Shown piece after piece: positions 22,641-35,290 of a stretch of 42,256 bases of DNA. The DNA lies in NCBI GenBank assembly GCA_002270565.1, contig NQMI01000233.1, forward strand, positions 1-42,256, read 5' to 3'. The number at the start of each line of letters is the position of its first letter. Position 1 is the first letter of the stretch. Under the pieces are notes generated by a model, which saw nothing but the letters and a program-made list of their open reading frames with translations, was not told where the DNA came from and searched no databases. Made by a program: the position numbers and the translations under genes. The stretch is from Stenocarpella maydis. Lineage: Eukaryota > Ascomycota > Sordariomycetes > Diaporthales > Diaporthaceae.

Positions 22641-24832
22641 CAATTAGAATCTGGCAGGCATCGGACGCGTGTGGAATCTAGTGTATATGTAGTCTCAAGG
22701 TCATCGAGGCATGTGGGAAGGGAGCACAGGCCAGCGTCCCCACATTGTCCCGTCAAGTTCCAGATGTGTGCCCTGTGGAAAAGCTCGTGTGGGGCCAAGT
22801 TGTTAGTGTACACTAGACTGGACATTGAACGTCTACTCTTTTGCACTTTTCCCTTTCTTTTTCTTGCGCCTTCGGTTGTTTCTCTTTCTAACTCTTTTCT
22901 GAAGCATAAAAAAAATAGGTGTCTAACAAGAGACATAAATTCTTTGCATGTAGATTGGATCTACGGCATATATCGTGGGCTAAACATTTCTTGTAACGAA
23001 TGGTGTGGCAGCTGTTAAAAGACAGCTGTACGTGTAGTGTAGTTCAGAATCCATGGCGTCAGCTGTGTGTGGGGAATGGCGGGTAAAGTTGACCCTGGTC
23101 CGGACCCGTTATCAACGCCCCGCCACGGCGCTATTCAAGTACACTTGATCAATCTTATCTACATACCCAGCAGCCTACCTAGTGGTAAGTAGGTAGTGGA
23201 GGCTGCTAGGAACTGGACTACATAGTATACCCAAGTATACATATTACGTACAGACGTTCTAGTGTACATGGTACGGATACATAGTGCAGTCCAAAACCGC
23301 AGGGACGGACTGATTTCTCCGGATACAGGTCCTTCTGGACAATCAGACAGGCAGAGAGGAATACAGGCATACAGGCACACGACTTGACATTCCCGTCACG
23401 CCACGCCTCGCCTTATCTTGGTTGGCCGCGACCTCAGGCGGCTGGAATGCATCGAGTGGCCCCAGCAGGGCTCCCTATTGGCATCGACCCAGGGGCGCCA
23501 TCCACTCACAGACCTCACAGACGCCGGGGGGGCCCAGTTCTGCCCGTCGACTGTCACACTAGCGGCCTAGGACCTTGAGCAGTGTGGGTGATAGTGGGCT
23601 CCGTGCTGGGGGCTACGCAGTCCCGGGAAGGATTCTACTGCGGATGGATACCCTTGAGAGAGCGCAGGAACCCAGCAACCCAGCTCAAGGCTGCAGTCTA
23701 GGTATGTCAACCGTGGGTCGGTCCTCTGACCCCGCCCCTGCGGCTGCGGCAGCGGCAGCTTCAACAACCACCCGATGTCGTTTGTTCAGTCTCAGTCTGA
23801 GAGCCAGACACAGAGTCAGCCAGTGTACCAGATCCTCCAGTTAATCAATCAATCAATCAATCAATCAATTCATCATCAACCTGCACTTTATTTCTCTAAC
23901 CAGTCTTCCACGGAGCCCAGCAGTCAACTTTATGGCGTAGCCCCCAATACCTCCCTCCCTCCCTCCCTCTTTCTATCTACCCACGAATTTCCAGAACCCC
24001 CCCCCCCAAAATAATTAGCTGGGAGCCCTGCACTGTCACCCTCCCCTCGGCTGCCCTCCCCTGCTCATGCCCAGCTTCTTTTTGAAACTTCAACAATACT
24101 TGTCACTTCTCCTCCTCCTCCTCATCCCTCCTTCTACTACTCAATTCTTGCCACTCTGGTTACTCCTCCTGCATCTCCACATCTCTGGCCCTGTCCCGTA
24201 CCTTTGTCCTCGCTCCCGGCTTCTTGCCCCTCACCCTCGCCCTGTGTCTTGCATCTCGCATCTCGTATCTCATCCTCCTCCTCTGCTACCTCCTCTCGTC
24301 CATGGTCCATGGTCACTCGGCCCTCGTCCCTCGTTCTGGGTTCCCAACTCGACTCCGCGTGCCGTGCAACCGTCCTTGACTGCTTCCGCGTCGCCAGGTC
24401 ACCATTCTGGCACCCGTCGTCGTCATCGCCCTCGGCCTCTCCCCCGATTGAGTATCATGACTATTTAGTCCGTCCACCTATCTGGCCTGTGTCTCGGTCT
24501 CGCCATTCTCGCCGCACGCACCATCCTCGGAGACCCGGAGCATGGGATTGGTTTTACTTGCTTCCACCAGGCCCACCCTTTGATCATCTAATCTGATCTG
24601 ATCGGAGCAGGTCCCATCTGCTGTGCTGTGCCGTGGCGTGCCGTGGCTCCCCAGAAGGTGACCCAGGACTGCTCATCAACCGTCCTCGCGTCGCTCTCCA
24701 ACACCAACCTCCCCCCTCTTTATCTCTCGAGGTCCTCGTCAGGTCTCCTTCACCAGCATTGCAGGGCTTCTCGTCCAAGACAGACAACACCGCGTTGCCT
24801 CTGGCTGCTGTCTCGCCAGTGGTAATTAATAT
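22641..24832. other. Long upstream region of PPS1
   Basis: No gene recognised. Near 23160-23250 there are TACCTAGT/TAGGTAG motifs. At 23842-23869 lies a run of about seven AATC tetramers. From ~23940 to 24830 the plus strand is strongly pyrimidine-rich (CTCC and CCTCCT runs, plus an 11-C run at 23997-24007), as often seen in promoters and 5' leaders of filamentous fungi. Several upstream ATGs with short frames (for example at 24067) would sit in the leader if transcription starts early, but no transcription start can be fixed from sequence alone. Confidence 0.5.
23842..23869. repeat. AATC tetranucleotide microsatellite
   Basis: About seven tandem AATC units in the non-coding region upstream of the PPS1 gene, followed by CATCAT-type sequence. 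Confidence 0.85.
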
Positions 24833-27033
24833 ATGATGGCCACCATTGCCCTCCCTCGACCCCTGCCGCCCCACCGCTCCTCGTCATCCGCCATCGCCTC
24901 GCTGGCGGCCCCACTCACCATCGACACTCTCAACCCCCAGTCCGAACAATGCCCGCCCGCCGTCCCTAACAAGCACATACCTGTGTGCCCGCCTGGCCCC
25001 GTGCCCCGCCAGGAACCAAGCACCCCACCCCCTTCCCCAGGCAAGCAGGACGACGACGGTGGTGCCCAGTCCACCCTTCACCCCCCGACCCGCTTCGTCC
25101 GCCTCGAGTCGGGCCCGCTGACCTTCTATGAGCTGTGTGTCGCCGACGTTGCCCATGCCCTCGACTACGCCTCCCGCCAGCCTCTGCCCGAGCCCTCGCA
25201 GGTCTTCCCTTGGCTCCATGGCCTGCATCCCCTCAACCACCTGCAGCAGTCTTTCTTCACCGCCCGCAGCCGCTCCCTGCGCAGGACCCCTTGCTGCCTG
25301 CGCGGCGTGACCGTCGTCAAGGCCGATGGCGACCTGGCCGTCTCGCGCCTCAAGGGCGCCATATCCCCCCACGAGTTTCTGCAGTGTGCCTCGGCCTCGC
25401 CCGAGTTTCACGAGGTTGACCCCAAGGAGGGCTTCTCCGTGAGGAATTTCCAGATCCAGGGCGCAAAGTCCGCCATGACCTCGGACATCATCGTCTACGG
25501 CGACGAACCCCTGGCCACCCGCAAGATGGCCTGCGACATTGCCGCCGCCCAGCTCAGGTGGCGCGAGGGGCACGAGGCCCAGGGCCACCCGATCCCCACC
25601 TACAACACCTTCGTCTGCGTGAGCCCCTTTGAGGATTTCGAGGAGCGCCACCCGGACCTGGTCGCCGTCGACTCGGCCGGCCTCTTGACGGGCCGTGTCA
25701 TCGACTTTGTCCACCAGGAGCGTAAGGAGATGTTCGCCATGACCAAGCCCAGCCCCATCTCCCACAACGTTTGGATGGGCCCTACCCTGGATCGGGGCTC
25801 CGATGACGACGCCTCCTTCGACATCCACATCGAGTGCAGCGACATGGGCCGTCTTCACCCCGCCGCCCTCCAGGCCATCGCTGAGGGCTCGGCTGCCGGG
25901 GCGGGCACGCCGCCCCACTGCCTCGATTTCCCCTCCTCAGGCAGCATCCTGCCCTCCTCGTGGTCTCATGCCGAGGCCGACGGCATCATCGAGACGTGCA
26001 AGTGGATCTATCACCTTGCTCATGGAACATACCCGGCGGCTGCCGGTCCCGATGATGACAGGGACGGCATAATGTTCGGGAACGGGAGACCATCCCCGCA
26101 CCGGGTGCCGCCCCGTAAGGTCCTCATTCACTGCGGCGACGGCTACACCGAGTCCACCATGCTCGGCATCGCCTACTACAGCTACAGCACCGGCCGTTCT
26201 GTCCCGGATGCGTGGCTGAACCTTCACACCACGCTCGGCCGCAACTTCTTTGCCTATCCCGCCGACGTCTCCCTGCTCACGGCCATCGCCCTCCGCCTGC
26301 TATCCCAGTCGCCTGCTCTCGCCGACAAGAGCCCCTCTGAGATCCAATCCCTGGCCGCAGAAGAGCCCGACTGGCTGCCCGGAATCGACGGTTCATTCCC
26401 GAGCCGTGTGTTGGACTACATGTACCTGGGAAATCTCGGTCATGCCAACAACCCCGACCTGCTGAAAGCCTTGGGTATCAAACAAATCCTGAGCGTTGGG
26501 GAGACGACTATGTGGCGGGACGGTGAGCTGGAGAAGTGGGGGCCCGAGAACGTCTGCCTGGTGCAAGGCGTCCAGGATAATGGGATAGACCCTCTCACGG
26601 AGGAGTTTGAGAGATGCCTCGAGTTCATCGGTAAGCTTGCAGCGCACCTTCGTGTGAGCCGTAGTGTGAGGGCCAAGGAAACCCAGCTGACGAGACCTTG
26701 ACAGATCGGGGCCGAAGAAACGGGACAGCGACACTTGTGCATTGCAGGGTCGGGGTGTCTCGGAGCGCAACCATATGTATCGCAGAAGTCATGCGAGCAA
26801 TGGATCTCTCGTTCCCCCGGGCATACTGCTTTGTTCGGGCTCGGCGGCTAAACGTCATCATACAGCCTCATCTGAGGTTTGCCTACGAACTGCTCAAATG
26901 GGAGGAGACACTACAGCGGAGAAAGAATGCAGACAGAGCAAAACCCACGACACGCTTGGGCATCAAGCGAGAGCTTGAGTGGGCAGAAATTGCGAGGGAA
27001 ATTGCCCTGATGAATAGGCCGTACGCAAGATGA
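24833..27033 (+). CDS. PPS1: PPS1-type dual-specificity protein phosphatase
   Basis: Predicted phosphatase that removes phosphate from Tyr and Ser/Thr; the yeast homologue Pps1 acts in cell-cycle and checkpoint signalling. Exons are 24833-26630 and 26705-27033, with a 74-bp phase-1 intron; 708 residues (yeast Pps1 is 807). The start is ATGATGG, so either of two adjacent Met codons could be used. The N-terminal ~85 residues are Pro-rich. A conserved middle region (~90-500) includes a phosphatase-like loop, HCGDGYTES at ~433-441, in which the Arg expected after Cys-x5 is Glu (C434, E440). The real active site follows the intron: HCRVGVSRSAT, with nucleophile Cys613 and Arg619. The join (CLEFI + DRGRRNG) recreates the expected segment. 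The C-terminus is charged. Confidence 0.93.
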
Positions 27034-27971
27034 GGCGAGGGCCCCTCAAATCGACTAGCATGGGATGGCTAGGAGCACATTTAGGAAACGATCTTGACGA
27101 TTTATGAAAGAAACTGGGAGATAATATTCACATATTTGCTTGAAAAGCACACAGACGGCTGGGTGTCAAGGATTTTTTTTTTGGGGGGGGGGGTGGCGGG
27201 GAGGGGCTTCGCCGTGTCTTTCCTTCCGTGTCTTTTCCTTCTTCTTTTCTCTTGGTCTTTCCCCACCCCCGGTCTTTCTTTTCTTTGCGCCCTCGAGTCA
27301 TTTCGTGTCGCGGGGACGGTCCCCTTGCCATGTTCATTCCGCGGAAAATCAATGGCTTTCACGGAAGGGGGAGGGCAATATTGTGGGCCAGCTAGCTTTA
27401 AATACGGCGCAGTGAGGACGACCATTCGAGGACATACACGGCCCTGGTCAGAGTCAAACACATCAGCTTGGGCAGGGTTCGTCGAGGTGGCACTGGATGG
27501 AGTACATGGGCCGATGTATATCATGTTGTCATCTCGTCCACGGATGTTGGACGGTTTTTCTAGCGCTGGAACGAACTGCTGTCACTTCGGGCAATTCCCA
27601 ATGGAACTATATCGAGTGCTATTCCTGACCGGAAGTGCATGGCAGACCAGTTTAGCAACATTATAATCAGCTGGTTGGCTGCATGAACTTGCTCAGCCTG
27701 GCGGCTTGCGCAGCCCACGGAAATGATATGCTTAGCTTCGCCCTTCACCATCAGGGTTGTACTGTTACAAGAGCAGAGCAGCACAGGTTGGTGAGGGAGT
27801 ATCTCTGAAATAGCGACCTTGAGTAACGCCTTTGTCCCACCGCCTCGCCCACGACGCCGGCCCCTGAAACTTCCAAGGAGTCACTTGCTGGATGCTGTAA
27901 AACAGGTTGAAAAACAAGCCGTCTGCACCAGAACGGACGCCACTGCGCCACCCAAGTCATCACGGAGAAAC
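27034..27971. other. Convergent spacer between PPS1 and ATG18
   Basis: Spacer of about 940 bases holding the two 3' ends. It contains a T10-G11 homopolymer pair at 27173-27193, with a pyrimidine-rich stretch after it. Open frames here (for example 27094-27666) show no motif and look accidental. Confidence 0.55.
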
Positions 27972-29720
27972 TCAAGGATTGAAGGATGCGTCCAGCTTGT
28001 CATCTCCCTCAAGAACTCTGTGTCAAGGTCGAACAAGGTCAGCGCGATCAAAGATACATATTATGACTTGCTCCCCGAACTAGCCAACTCCATACTAGGC
28101 CCAAATGACCCGCGGTGACCCTAAACCGGGCATAATGGGGGAGGGAGGGTAGAGGAGGCGGGGAAGAGCCGCAAAACTTACGAGAATTGACGGACGAGGT
28201 ATCCTTCGCCGCCGTGTTCCATGTCGATATTGAAAACATAGAACCCGCCATCACTAGTCACGACCATAACCTGTGGACTGCTGCTGCTCATTGCCACAAC
28301 ACTGCGTAAGGGCCCATTGAGGAACATCAGCCCCGCAGGCCCGGTGCTGGCTGGCGCCTTGTTCGGGGAGGTGGCCGAAGACACCTTGGGCAACTTGATG
28401 TATGCGAAATCACGCAGGGGCTCCCACATCTCTGTCACGGTCTGCGGGAGGTATGATCCGACGACGCCGGCCACGCTACGGCCCATGAGCTGAGAGGACC
28501 GCCGCAACATGCTGCTGAAGGAGCCACTCTGCCGCCGGTTTGCCGGACTGCTAGTCGCGCCGAGGCCATTATTGGCAGGGGATCCTGCGAGCTCAGCAGC
28601 ATCGCTGCGCGGCGACCCTGTTGCGCTGCCAGGGGAGTCGTTGCCGCTGTCGTAGCTGCGGGACCGCGACCGAGACCAGCGATCCGCGCGGGGAAATGGG
28701 GTCTGTTCTGTGGCTTCTGCGGCGCTCGTAGACCCGCTCGCACCGGCGCCGTGGGGGCCAGGGCTAGATAGCCGGAATATATGCACGGTGTCGGATGTCG
28801 AGGAGACACAGAGTAAAGTAGAGCTCAAATTGAACGACATGCTGTAGATTGTGGAGGGGTAGGTGCCACGGCGGAACTGGTACAGCTTCTGGCCGCGAGG
28901 AACTGAGAAGACGCGGATGATAGTGCCCGTCTCGGACGCGGTGGCGAGTAAGGTGCCGTCACTGTTGAGGGCGATGCAGGAGAGGGGTGATCGGTGAGCC
29001 TCAATGACATTGACGGCCTTGAGCGTTATCGTGTCAAAGATCAGAACCTCGCCGGAGGTGGGAGGCACGTATGTGGAGAGAGGGGGCGCGTGCGCTGGGC
29101 GCCTCTCACCAGTGTCTTCCCTGGGCTTTGGTAAGGGGTAGGCGATGTAGCAGTTTTCGGACGAGGGCGAGAGAGCGCAAATGGCGGTCGGGTTGGGGGA
29201 GGTTGTAATGACATAGAGCAAGGTCATGTTGGCAATGTCGTAAAGATATATCTCCTCCTCGAGGATGACGGCCAGGCGGCGGCGGTTCAGACGGACGGCA
29301 AGAACGGCAGAGCGGAAGGTAAGCTCGCATATCACTGAGGCCCTCTGGAGGGAGGTCAGCCAGACTGGGCAGGGGGAGATGAGTAGAAGGGCCCAAGCAC
29401 CTTGGTGTTCTGGATGATGAGATGTCGCGGAGACAGGACCAGAGCGACAAGGGAGGTGGAGAAGAGCATCTCGATGATGGAGACATTGCCGTCGTCGCTG
29501 CTGAAGATCTTGGAGAAGGGGTCGGTGTGGTAGATGCGGAAGCCTTTCGAGGTGCCTGTGTCGAGAAACGTTAGCCACGCGAGTTCGGGAGGGGGTGACG
29601 GTCGGACGGCAGATGAGGGCAGCCGTCAACGGGCGGCGGACACGGGGGCGGGCACTGACCAACAGCCAGGCAGCTGTGATCCTGGTTGAAGGTGATGAAG
29701 TTGAGATTTGCGGAAGCCAT
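27972..29720 (-). CDS. ATG18: ATG18 PROPPIN autophagy protein
   Basis: WD40 beta-propeller protein that binds PI3P and PI(3,5)P2 and works with Atg2 at the autophagosome edge and the vacuole. Exons are 29720-29660, 29555-29401, 29344-28182 and 28017-27972; 474 residues. The start [20 protein letters not shown] matches family N-termini. Exon 2 reads [14 protein letters not shown]...[12 protein letters not shown]. Exon 3 carries [10 protein letters not shown], the repeats with [16 protein letters not shown], and the lipid-binding FRRG motif (~229-232). A Ser-rich loop (~260-350) follows. The last exon is only 46 nt and supplies [14 protein letters not shown]. Without it the frame runs into the intron and stops right after RQFS. 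Introns are 104, 56 and 164 bp. The long minus-strand frame reaching 29860 is not the real start. Confidence 0.95.
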
Positions 29721-30653
29721 GACAGCAGTGGCTCGTGAGGGGAGAGGCTGGGAGCCGTCCTTGGGTGAGGGTGGACCGGAGATGTGAGGCTATTCAGGAC
29801 CAAGACCACGACCAGAACCGGGACCGAGACCGCGACATGCCGGCCCTGAAGCTGAGGCACGCAGCAGGCGAGGCTAGGTTGGGCGGTAGGTGAGACAGGC
29901 GATTGCTGAACTTGTCCTCGAGTCTTTGTGTCGGGCGGCGGACCGATAGCACGACAAGATGGGCCTCAGGCTGCGACGGAACAGCTCGGCGCGTGTCTAC
30001 AGGCACCCGGGTTTGCTCGGCTCGGCGGCTCTGGGGCTTGTGGGTGAGGTATCCTGATGAGCGTGAGCTGGTGTGGAGGAGCCAGAAGCCAAAGGCAGCG
30101 ATGGAGGCGAGGCTGAAGAGCTGTCGACCGTCAACTGTCACGACGACGGTGAGGAAGGGACAAGGGGCACAAGCACCTGACCCATGCAGCAGACCCGGAC
30201 ATGGACAGACAGGGGGCACGGGGCATGGATGTCTAAATAGGCCTGCATAGTAGCTGTAGATACATACTAGGTAGTACCTAGGTACCTCGAGATGGGGAAG
30301 CTCCAGAAGCTTGGGCCACGTGGGGCTCAGGTAGGACGCTGGGTGCCGAGGTCACTACATGTCCTGTATGAACTCTACTGTGTATGCCGCAGCAAAATGT
30401 GCTTCATGGCGTATTTAATGCCTGCACCATGTTGCATGGCTCAGCATGTAAGCCTAGGTAGCGGTCCTGTGCTGTATTGTACTGGCCTGACCCGGGTGTG
30501 TGGACCAGCTACATCCTACAGCATAAACGCTGACTAGCCTGTATCTTGTTTTGCATCTGAGCCAGAATAATCTCTGCTGTGCATGCAAGACCAGTCGTGT
30601 CTCCCCGGCCTTCACCACCATTGCAGCCCTCGCCCCGGCTGCCCTTCTTCGCC
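29721..30653. promoter_or_regulatory. Shared divergent promoter region ATG18/TYW4
   Basis: The 933-bp region between two divergent start codons must hold the promoters of both genes. A perfect TACCTAGGTA palindrome sits at 30275-30284, next to TACTAGGTAG; a further CCTAGGTA lies at about 30454. No TATA box can be assigned with confidence. Confidence 0.5.
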
Positions 30654-33600
30654 ATGAGCCCTCACAAGGAAACTGGCCATGGCTCAGCCATTCCATGGTC
30701 CCGTCTTCCACCACCGTCATCATCAGCTCAGGATGATTTAGTGATGAGCGTCAGTACCCAAGCCTCCACCATCCACCCTCCGCCCTCCGCCCTTTGCATG
30801 CTGTTCAAGCTATACTTGGGCAATCATGTAATACTTGCCAGGCTGACTGTGCCGTGCTGCCCTCATCAGACCAACAACAGCAGCATCGTGTCAAAACGAA
30901 GTGTTGAGCGTCTCTACTATCCAGATGAGCCACACTTTTTCCGCTTCTTCGTCAAGAAGTTCCAGCGGAGAGCCCCGCTCATCAACAGAGGTTACCATTT
31001 CCGAATTCATGTTATAGACCTCACCTTGCGTGATTTCCTCAAGCAGCCCTCGGATAAGACAAAGGTCATTGTGAATCTAGGCTGTGGGAGGTGAGCTTTC
31101 CTGCTGTCTCTCCTTTGGCACCCCTACATCCACATGTCTACTCCCACATACTCACTCCCTACGAACCTGCACCTAAATACCCACCTCACCCACAACCCAC
31201 TAGCCCAATCTGCCATCTGTCTGACACGCGATATTGGTTGGCTGCTGCTCGGACCTCTGATGCAACCCCGGTGCTATACTGTAGAACCTTCCAATGCCGG
31301 GTGCCAAGGGGTTGTGGACTCTGAGGAGGCTCATGCGTGATACTGGACATGGCCTCCGTATGTTCTGCCGTCCAGAAAGCTAACCAACTTGCTAGCGATG
31401 TTGTACCCTGGCAGTGCTGGACCCGCTACCCAGACCATTGCAGCTCATCCCAAGCAGTCTTCTTGGACATTGACTTTCCAGAGCTGGCCCGGCGGAAGCG
31501 CCGCATTATCCTTGAGACGCCGGAACTCACCTCGGAACTGCGAGAAGTTTGCGTCGAGGATGGTGAGCTCCACCCGAACTTGTTGTTGCGGAGCAGGTAT
31601 TATCACCTCGTGGGTTGTGATCTACGCCAAATCGCCGCGCTACAGCAAGCGCTGGGTTCCATCTTAAACCCCACCGAGTGCATATTCCTGTTCGTTGTGC
31701 GTATCATTCCTCTCTTTTCATTGGACCCGGAGAGGTGGTTGACTTGCCAGCAGGCCGAGGTATCGGTCACGTATATGGAGACATCATCGGCAGATGCTTT
31801 GATACAATGGGCGAGCAGCCTCGGCCAAGGTAGACCTACAAAATCCGCGAATATTCCTGTTGTCTAGCTGACCCTGGTCCAGCTGAGTTCTGTCTTCTTG
31901 AACAGCTCCTGCCCGATGGGCCTGGCCACCCCTTTGCTCGTACAATGATGGATCGTAAGTCTGCCACGCAACCGTCATCTCCCCGTTGGATAGCCCCCAG
32001 TGCTCACGCGGGGCAACCTCTCATGCGGTAGCCTTCCATTGTCCCATTGGAAGGCCTTTCATGGGACGGCTTCTTGTGTGATGTTCTCCCGTGTGATAAA
32101 CTCCTTGTAGTGCGTATGTCATGGGTTAGTGGCTGAGAATTCGCAGATTTCAACAAGCTCTCAACACCCATCAAGTCAGTGGCGGCCTACCCAGATGTGC
32201 ATACCCAATGCGCGCGGTTCGCATCTAGGGGCTGGTCACATGTTCGGGCCCAATCTCTATGGTCGGCATGGAACGATGATCATTTCCTGTCTGCGGATGA
32301 CCGTCGGAAGCTCGATGAAATCGAACCTTTCGACGAGTGGGAAGAGTTCTGTCTCTTCGCCAGCCACTACCTCTTTCTACACGCCGCGAACTATTGCAGC
32401 AATGGCACAGGACCCGGTTCAATTGACGACGGCTTTGCTGAGACCCCAAATATCGAGGCCACTACGACTTATAAGCCATTCACTGGCCACCATGGCCTTC
32501 GTCGGTTTGGTGCAGCCATGATTGCAAGCGATACTCTTGGGAGGACATCCATTGTGAACTGCATGGGCCTCGGCCCAGCCACCCGCCTCCCATCATACGA
32601 CATCTACAAGCTTCCAGGCTCTGCTGCAAATATCAGAGTGAAGACCACAGGGCCGTCTAGCCGCATGTGCCACTCAGTTACGGATCTCGGCACTCGCGGT
32701 CAGCTCCTGGTTGGCGGCCGCAACTCACCTTTTCGGGCCAAGAATGATTGCTGGCTCTTTAGCAATAACGAGTGGGAGCGGACCTCTGACCTCCCGCTCC
32801 CGCTGTATCGCCACGCCATATGCAGACTCTCGGGCTCTTCCCTTGCCCTCCTGGTAGGAGGGAAATCAGGCGCGACTACTGTCTCCGATTCGGTCATGGT
32901 GTTTGATCCAGACAAGGGCTGGATAACCTGCAAAGTCAACGGCCCACTTTCACCACGGCCGGTTTTCGGTGCCATGCTCACATGCTCTGGGCGTGAGCAA
33001 GATGGCAAGCCCATGTTCCGTGGTTTTCTCATCGGCGGTATGTCGGACGGTGTGATTCAGGGCCAGGTACTGGCCTGGAATCTAATCCTGGGTGATGATG
33101 GCGAGGTAAGTGGGAGACACCACAATAGTGAAGCCAATTTCCTGACACGGGCAGACCCCTTCGATCACTTACACACCGGCCGAGACAGATGAGGCCTCTT
33201 TAGCCCTCCTTTCTCGCTTCGGTGCCACTTGCATCAAACAGGGGGATCATTTGGTTGTCCTAGGCGGCGTGGGTCGGAAAGGTGTAATAGCGCGGAGACA
33301 GGAAGTATTGTTGTGCTCTATAACTGGCTCTCGGATACAGGTCATTGGGTTCGTCCCGGCTTTTGGTGCTGAGGAGAATAAAGAGATACCGAGACCGTTG
33401 ATGGTGGGGTCGTCCATTGTGTCCCCGAGAGACGGACAAATCGTCATCCTTGGCGGTGGAGCGACATGTTTCTCTATGGGATCATTCTGTAAGTTTGCTC
33501 AGGTCATGATCTTCAACAACATAAGAGTACAAGAACCGCCCTGACCCCAGCTTCCTGGAATTACCCGCGAGGACGACATCCTGGCCGAGCTGCTCTTGTC

Positions 33601-35290
33601 CGCCGTTTCCAGCTTCGTCACACACACTAACTACGCTGTTATCTCCAAAGGGACCAGAGGTTCATACACCCTATCTATCGATGGCTTGAGCAGTAACCTG
33701 TCGTCTCGCCCTTTGGCGCGCCGAGTAGGTTGGGAGTTTTCGGGCGTTGGCGAGATAGATCCGCGGCCTTCAAGCCCCGCAGAGAATGGCCTGCACAGAA
33801 AACCGACTGAAATCAAGCCGATTCCTCGCGTCAATATCGCCACGAAGCAGTCATTTGAGGAAATCGTACGGCAAGGATCACCCGTGCTAATGGAAGGACT
33901 GGATATTGGTGCATGCCGCAGCAGGTGGACAATGGACTATCTCGCCGGACAGATAGGAGATCGCAAGGTAAGTGAAGGCCCAAACCAACATCAAAGGGCC
34001 ACAACGTATTTCTAACAGTTCCAGGTTGTTGTGCACGAATGCGACGTTCAAAATATGGACTTCAACGCAAAGAACTTCCGATATACCACGATGGCATTTG
34101 GCGACTTCGCCAGAGAGGTCCAGAACGGCGCACGTCTCTATCTGAGAGCTTTGTCTGCCGATGCTCCCGCCGACCAAGCCGCCAACCTGGACCACGACTT
34201 CCCTTCGCTGGCTGCCGATTTCAAACTCCCCGAGGAGCTGAATATGTGCTCGGAGAATCTGCACAGTTCGGTGCTACGAGTCTCGGGGCAGGTAAGCCTC
34301 CCTACACATTTGGTGCTTGGTTTTGCTACCCCTTCGAGTCTTGTTGTGCTCTGTGCCGGATTCTTTCCTTCTCTGTTGCGACGACAGCCTCTGCAATCGC
34401 CGTCCAGAGGTATCATGCTTCACATGGATGAACCAGATGTCCGCAACAGCATAAAGAAAGGGTACACGAATATACACGTCACCCACCACCATTCCCAAAG
34501 CACCCACTTCCACAACACCCACTCCTAACACCCACCTCCAAACCACCGCTCCCAATACCAACTCTTACAATACCCAACCCCGTGATATCCAATCCTACAA
34601 TACAAATGAATACTCACTGCACATACACCCAATACCGAATACTGCCAAGTTGGTCTCAAGTATATAGGTGTATGGAATGGGGGATGATTCTTTCTCTATG
34701 GTACGAATAGTGCACCGATGTACTCTCCGTCTCCCCGGCGCGACTCTCAGCATGCTACATTAGACCCCCGCAGATTTAATTGGATACTGACTTGACACGG
34801 TGAACAACAGGTGGATATGTGGCTGCACTACGATGTCCAGGCCAACATCTACTGCCAGGTCAGCGGGTCGAAGAGGATGCTACTCTTCCCGCCGTCAGAC
34901 GTGATTAGACTGTCGTTTGCGCCGGGGTCTTCGAGCTCGAGCACCGATGTGTTTGGTAACCTTGGCTCTTCAGCCCTTGGCGGGACGCGCCCGTGGGAGG
35001 CAGACCTGAAGGCGGGCGATGTCCTATTCCTGCCGCCTCTGTGGCTGCACACAGCGACGCCTAAAAGTAAGGCCAGTATTGCGGTGAACCTGTTCTTCCG
35101 CAGCTTCGAGTCGGGCTACTCTGCCGGGCGCGACGTGTACGGGAACAGGGACCTTGCGGCTTACGAGAAGGGCCGGCAGGATATTGCTCGCATCGCCAAG
35201 GCATTCGATAAGGTTCCAGGGGAGGCCAGGCGCTTCTACATGCTCAGGCTTGCTGAGGAGCTTGCTGAAACTGCTCGAGCGGACCAGTAG
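30654..35290 (+). CDS. PPM2: TYW4/PPM2 tRNA wybutosine-synthesising enzyme
   Basis: Last enzyme of wybutosine synthesis on tRNA-Phe: an SAM-dependent leucine-carboxyl-methyltransferase-like domain, a kelch-type region and a C-terminal JmjC domain. Ten exons: 30654-30749, 30870-31090, 31396-31696, 31754-31829, 31883-31954, 32147-33105, 33155-33488, 33651-33967, 34025-34291 and 34811-35290; 1040 residues. Start [10 protein letters not shown], then [20 protein letters not shown] motif NLGCGSD (~101-107) is split by a 305-bp intron. FLDIDFPEL and [11 protein letters not shown] follow. Kelch-like strands include [14 protein letters not shown] and VVLGGVG. JmjC HxD is WLHYD (H887, D889), with the distal His in PPLWLH (H961). 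At 33488 splicing to 33651 restores SMGSFWTRGSYTL; the nearer acceptor at 33550 breaks the frame. The last intron is 519 bp. Yeast Ppm2 is 695 residues. Confidence 0.92.
34292..34810 (+). other. Unusually long TYW4 intron with repeat tract
   Basis: 519-bp intron between the exon ending VSGQ and the one starting VDMWLHYD. Its middle (about 34475-34600) is an A/C-rich degenerate tandem repeat with cores such as CACCCACTTCC and CACCCACTCC. The same kind of repeat, reverse-complemented, occurs at 37447-37520. The donor is GTAAGC and the acceptor is AACAACAG. Frames inside the intron are broken. Confidence 0.7.

Noticed and set aside
24884..25918. 344-codon open frame on the minus strand
   Set aside because: It is wholly antisense to PPS1 exon 1. 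It is Gly/Val/Ala-rich, as expected from the reverse complement of a GC-rich coding exon, and has no motif.
28178..29860. Single 560-codon minus-strand frame as the ATG18 protein
   Set aside because: Its N-terminus reads through intron sequence and its C-terminus stops inside an intron. The four-exon model restores the family start and the [14 protein letters not shown] end.
33489..33650. Shorter TYW4 intron ending at the CCCCAG acceptor (33550)
   Set aside because: That acceptor shifts the frame away from the downstream reading frame. Splicing to 33651 restores FWTRGSYTL in frame, as expected for the family.
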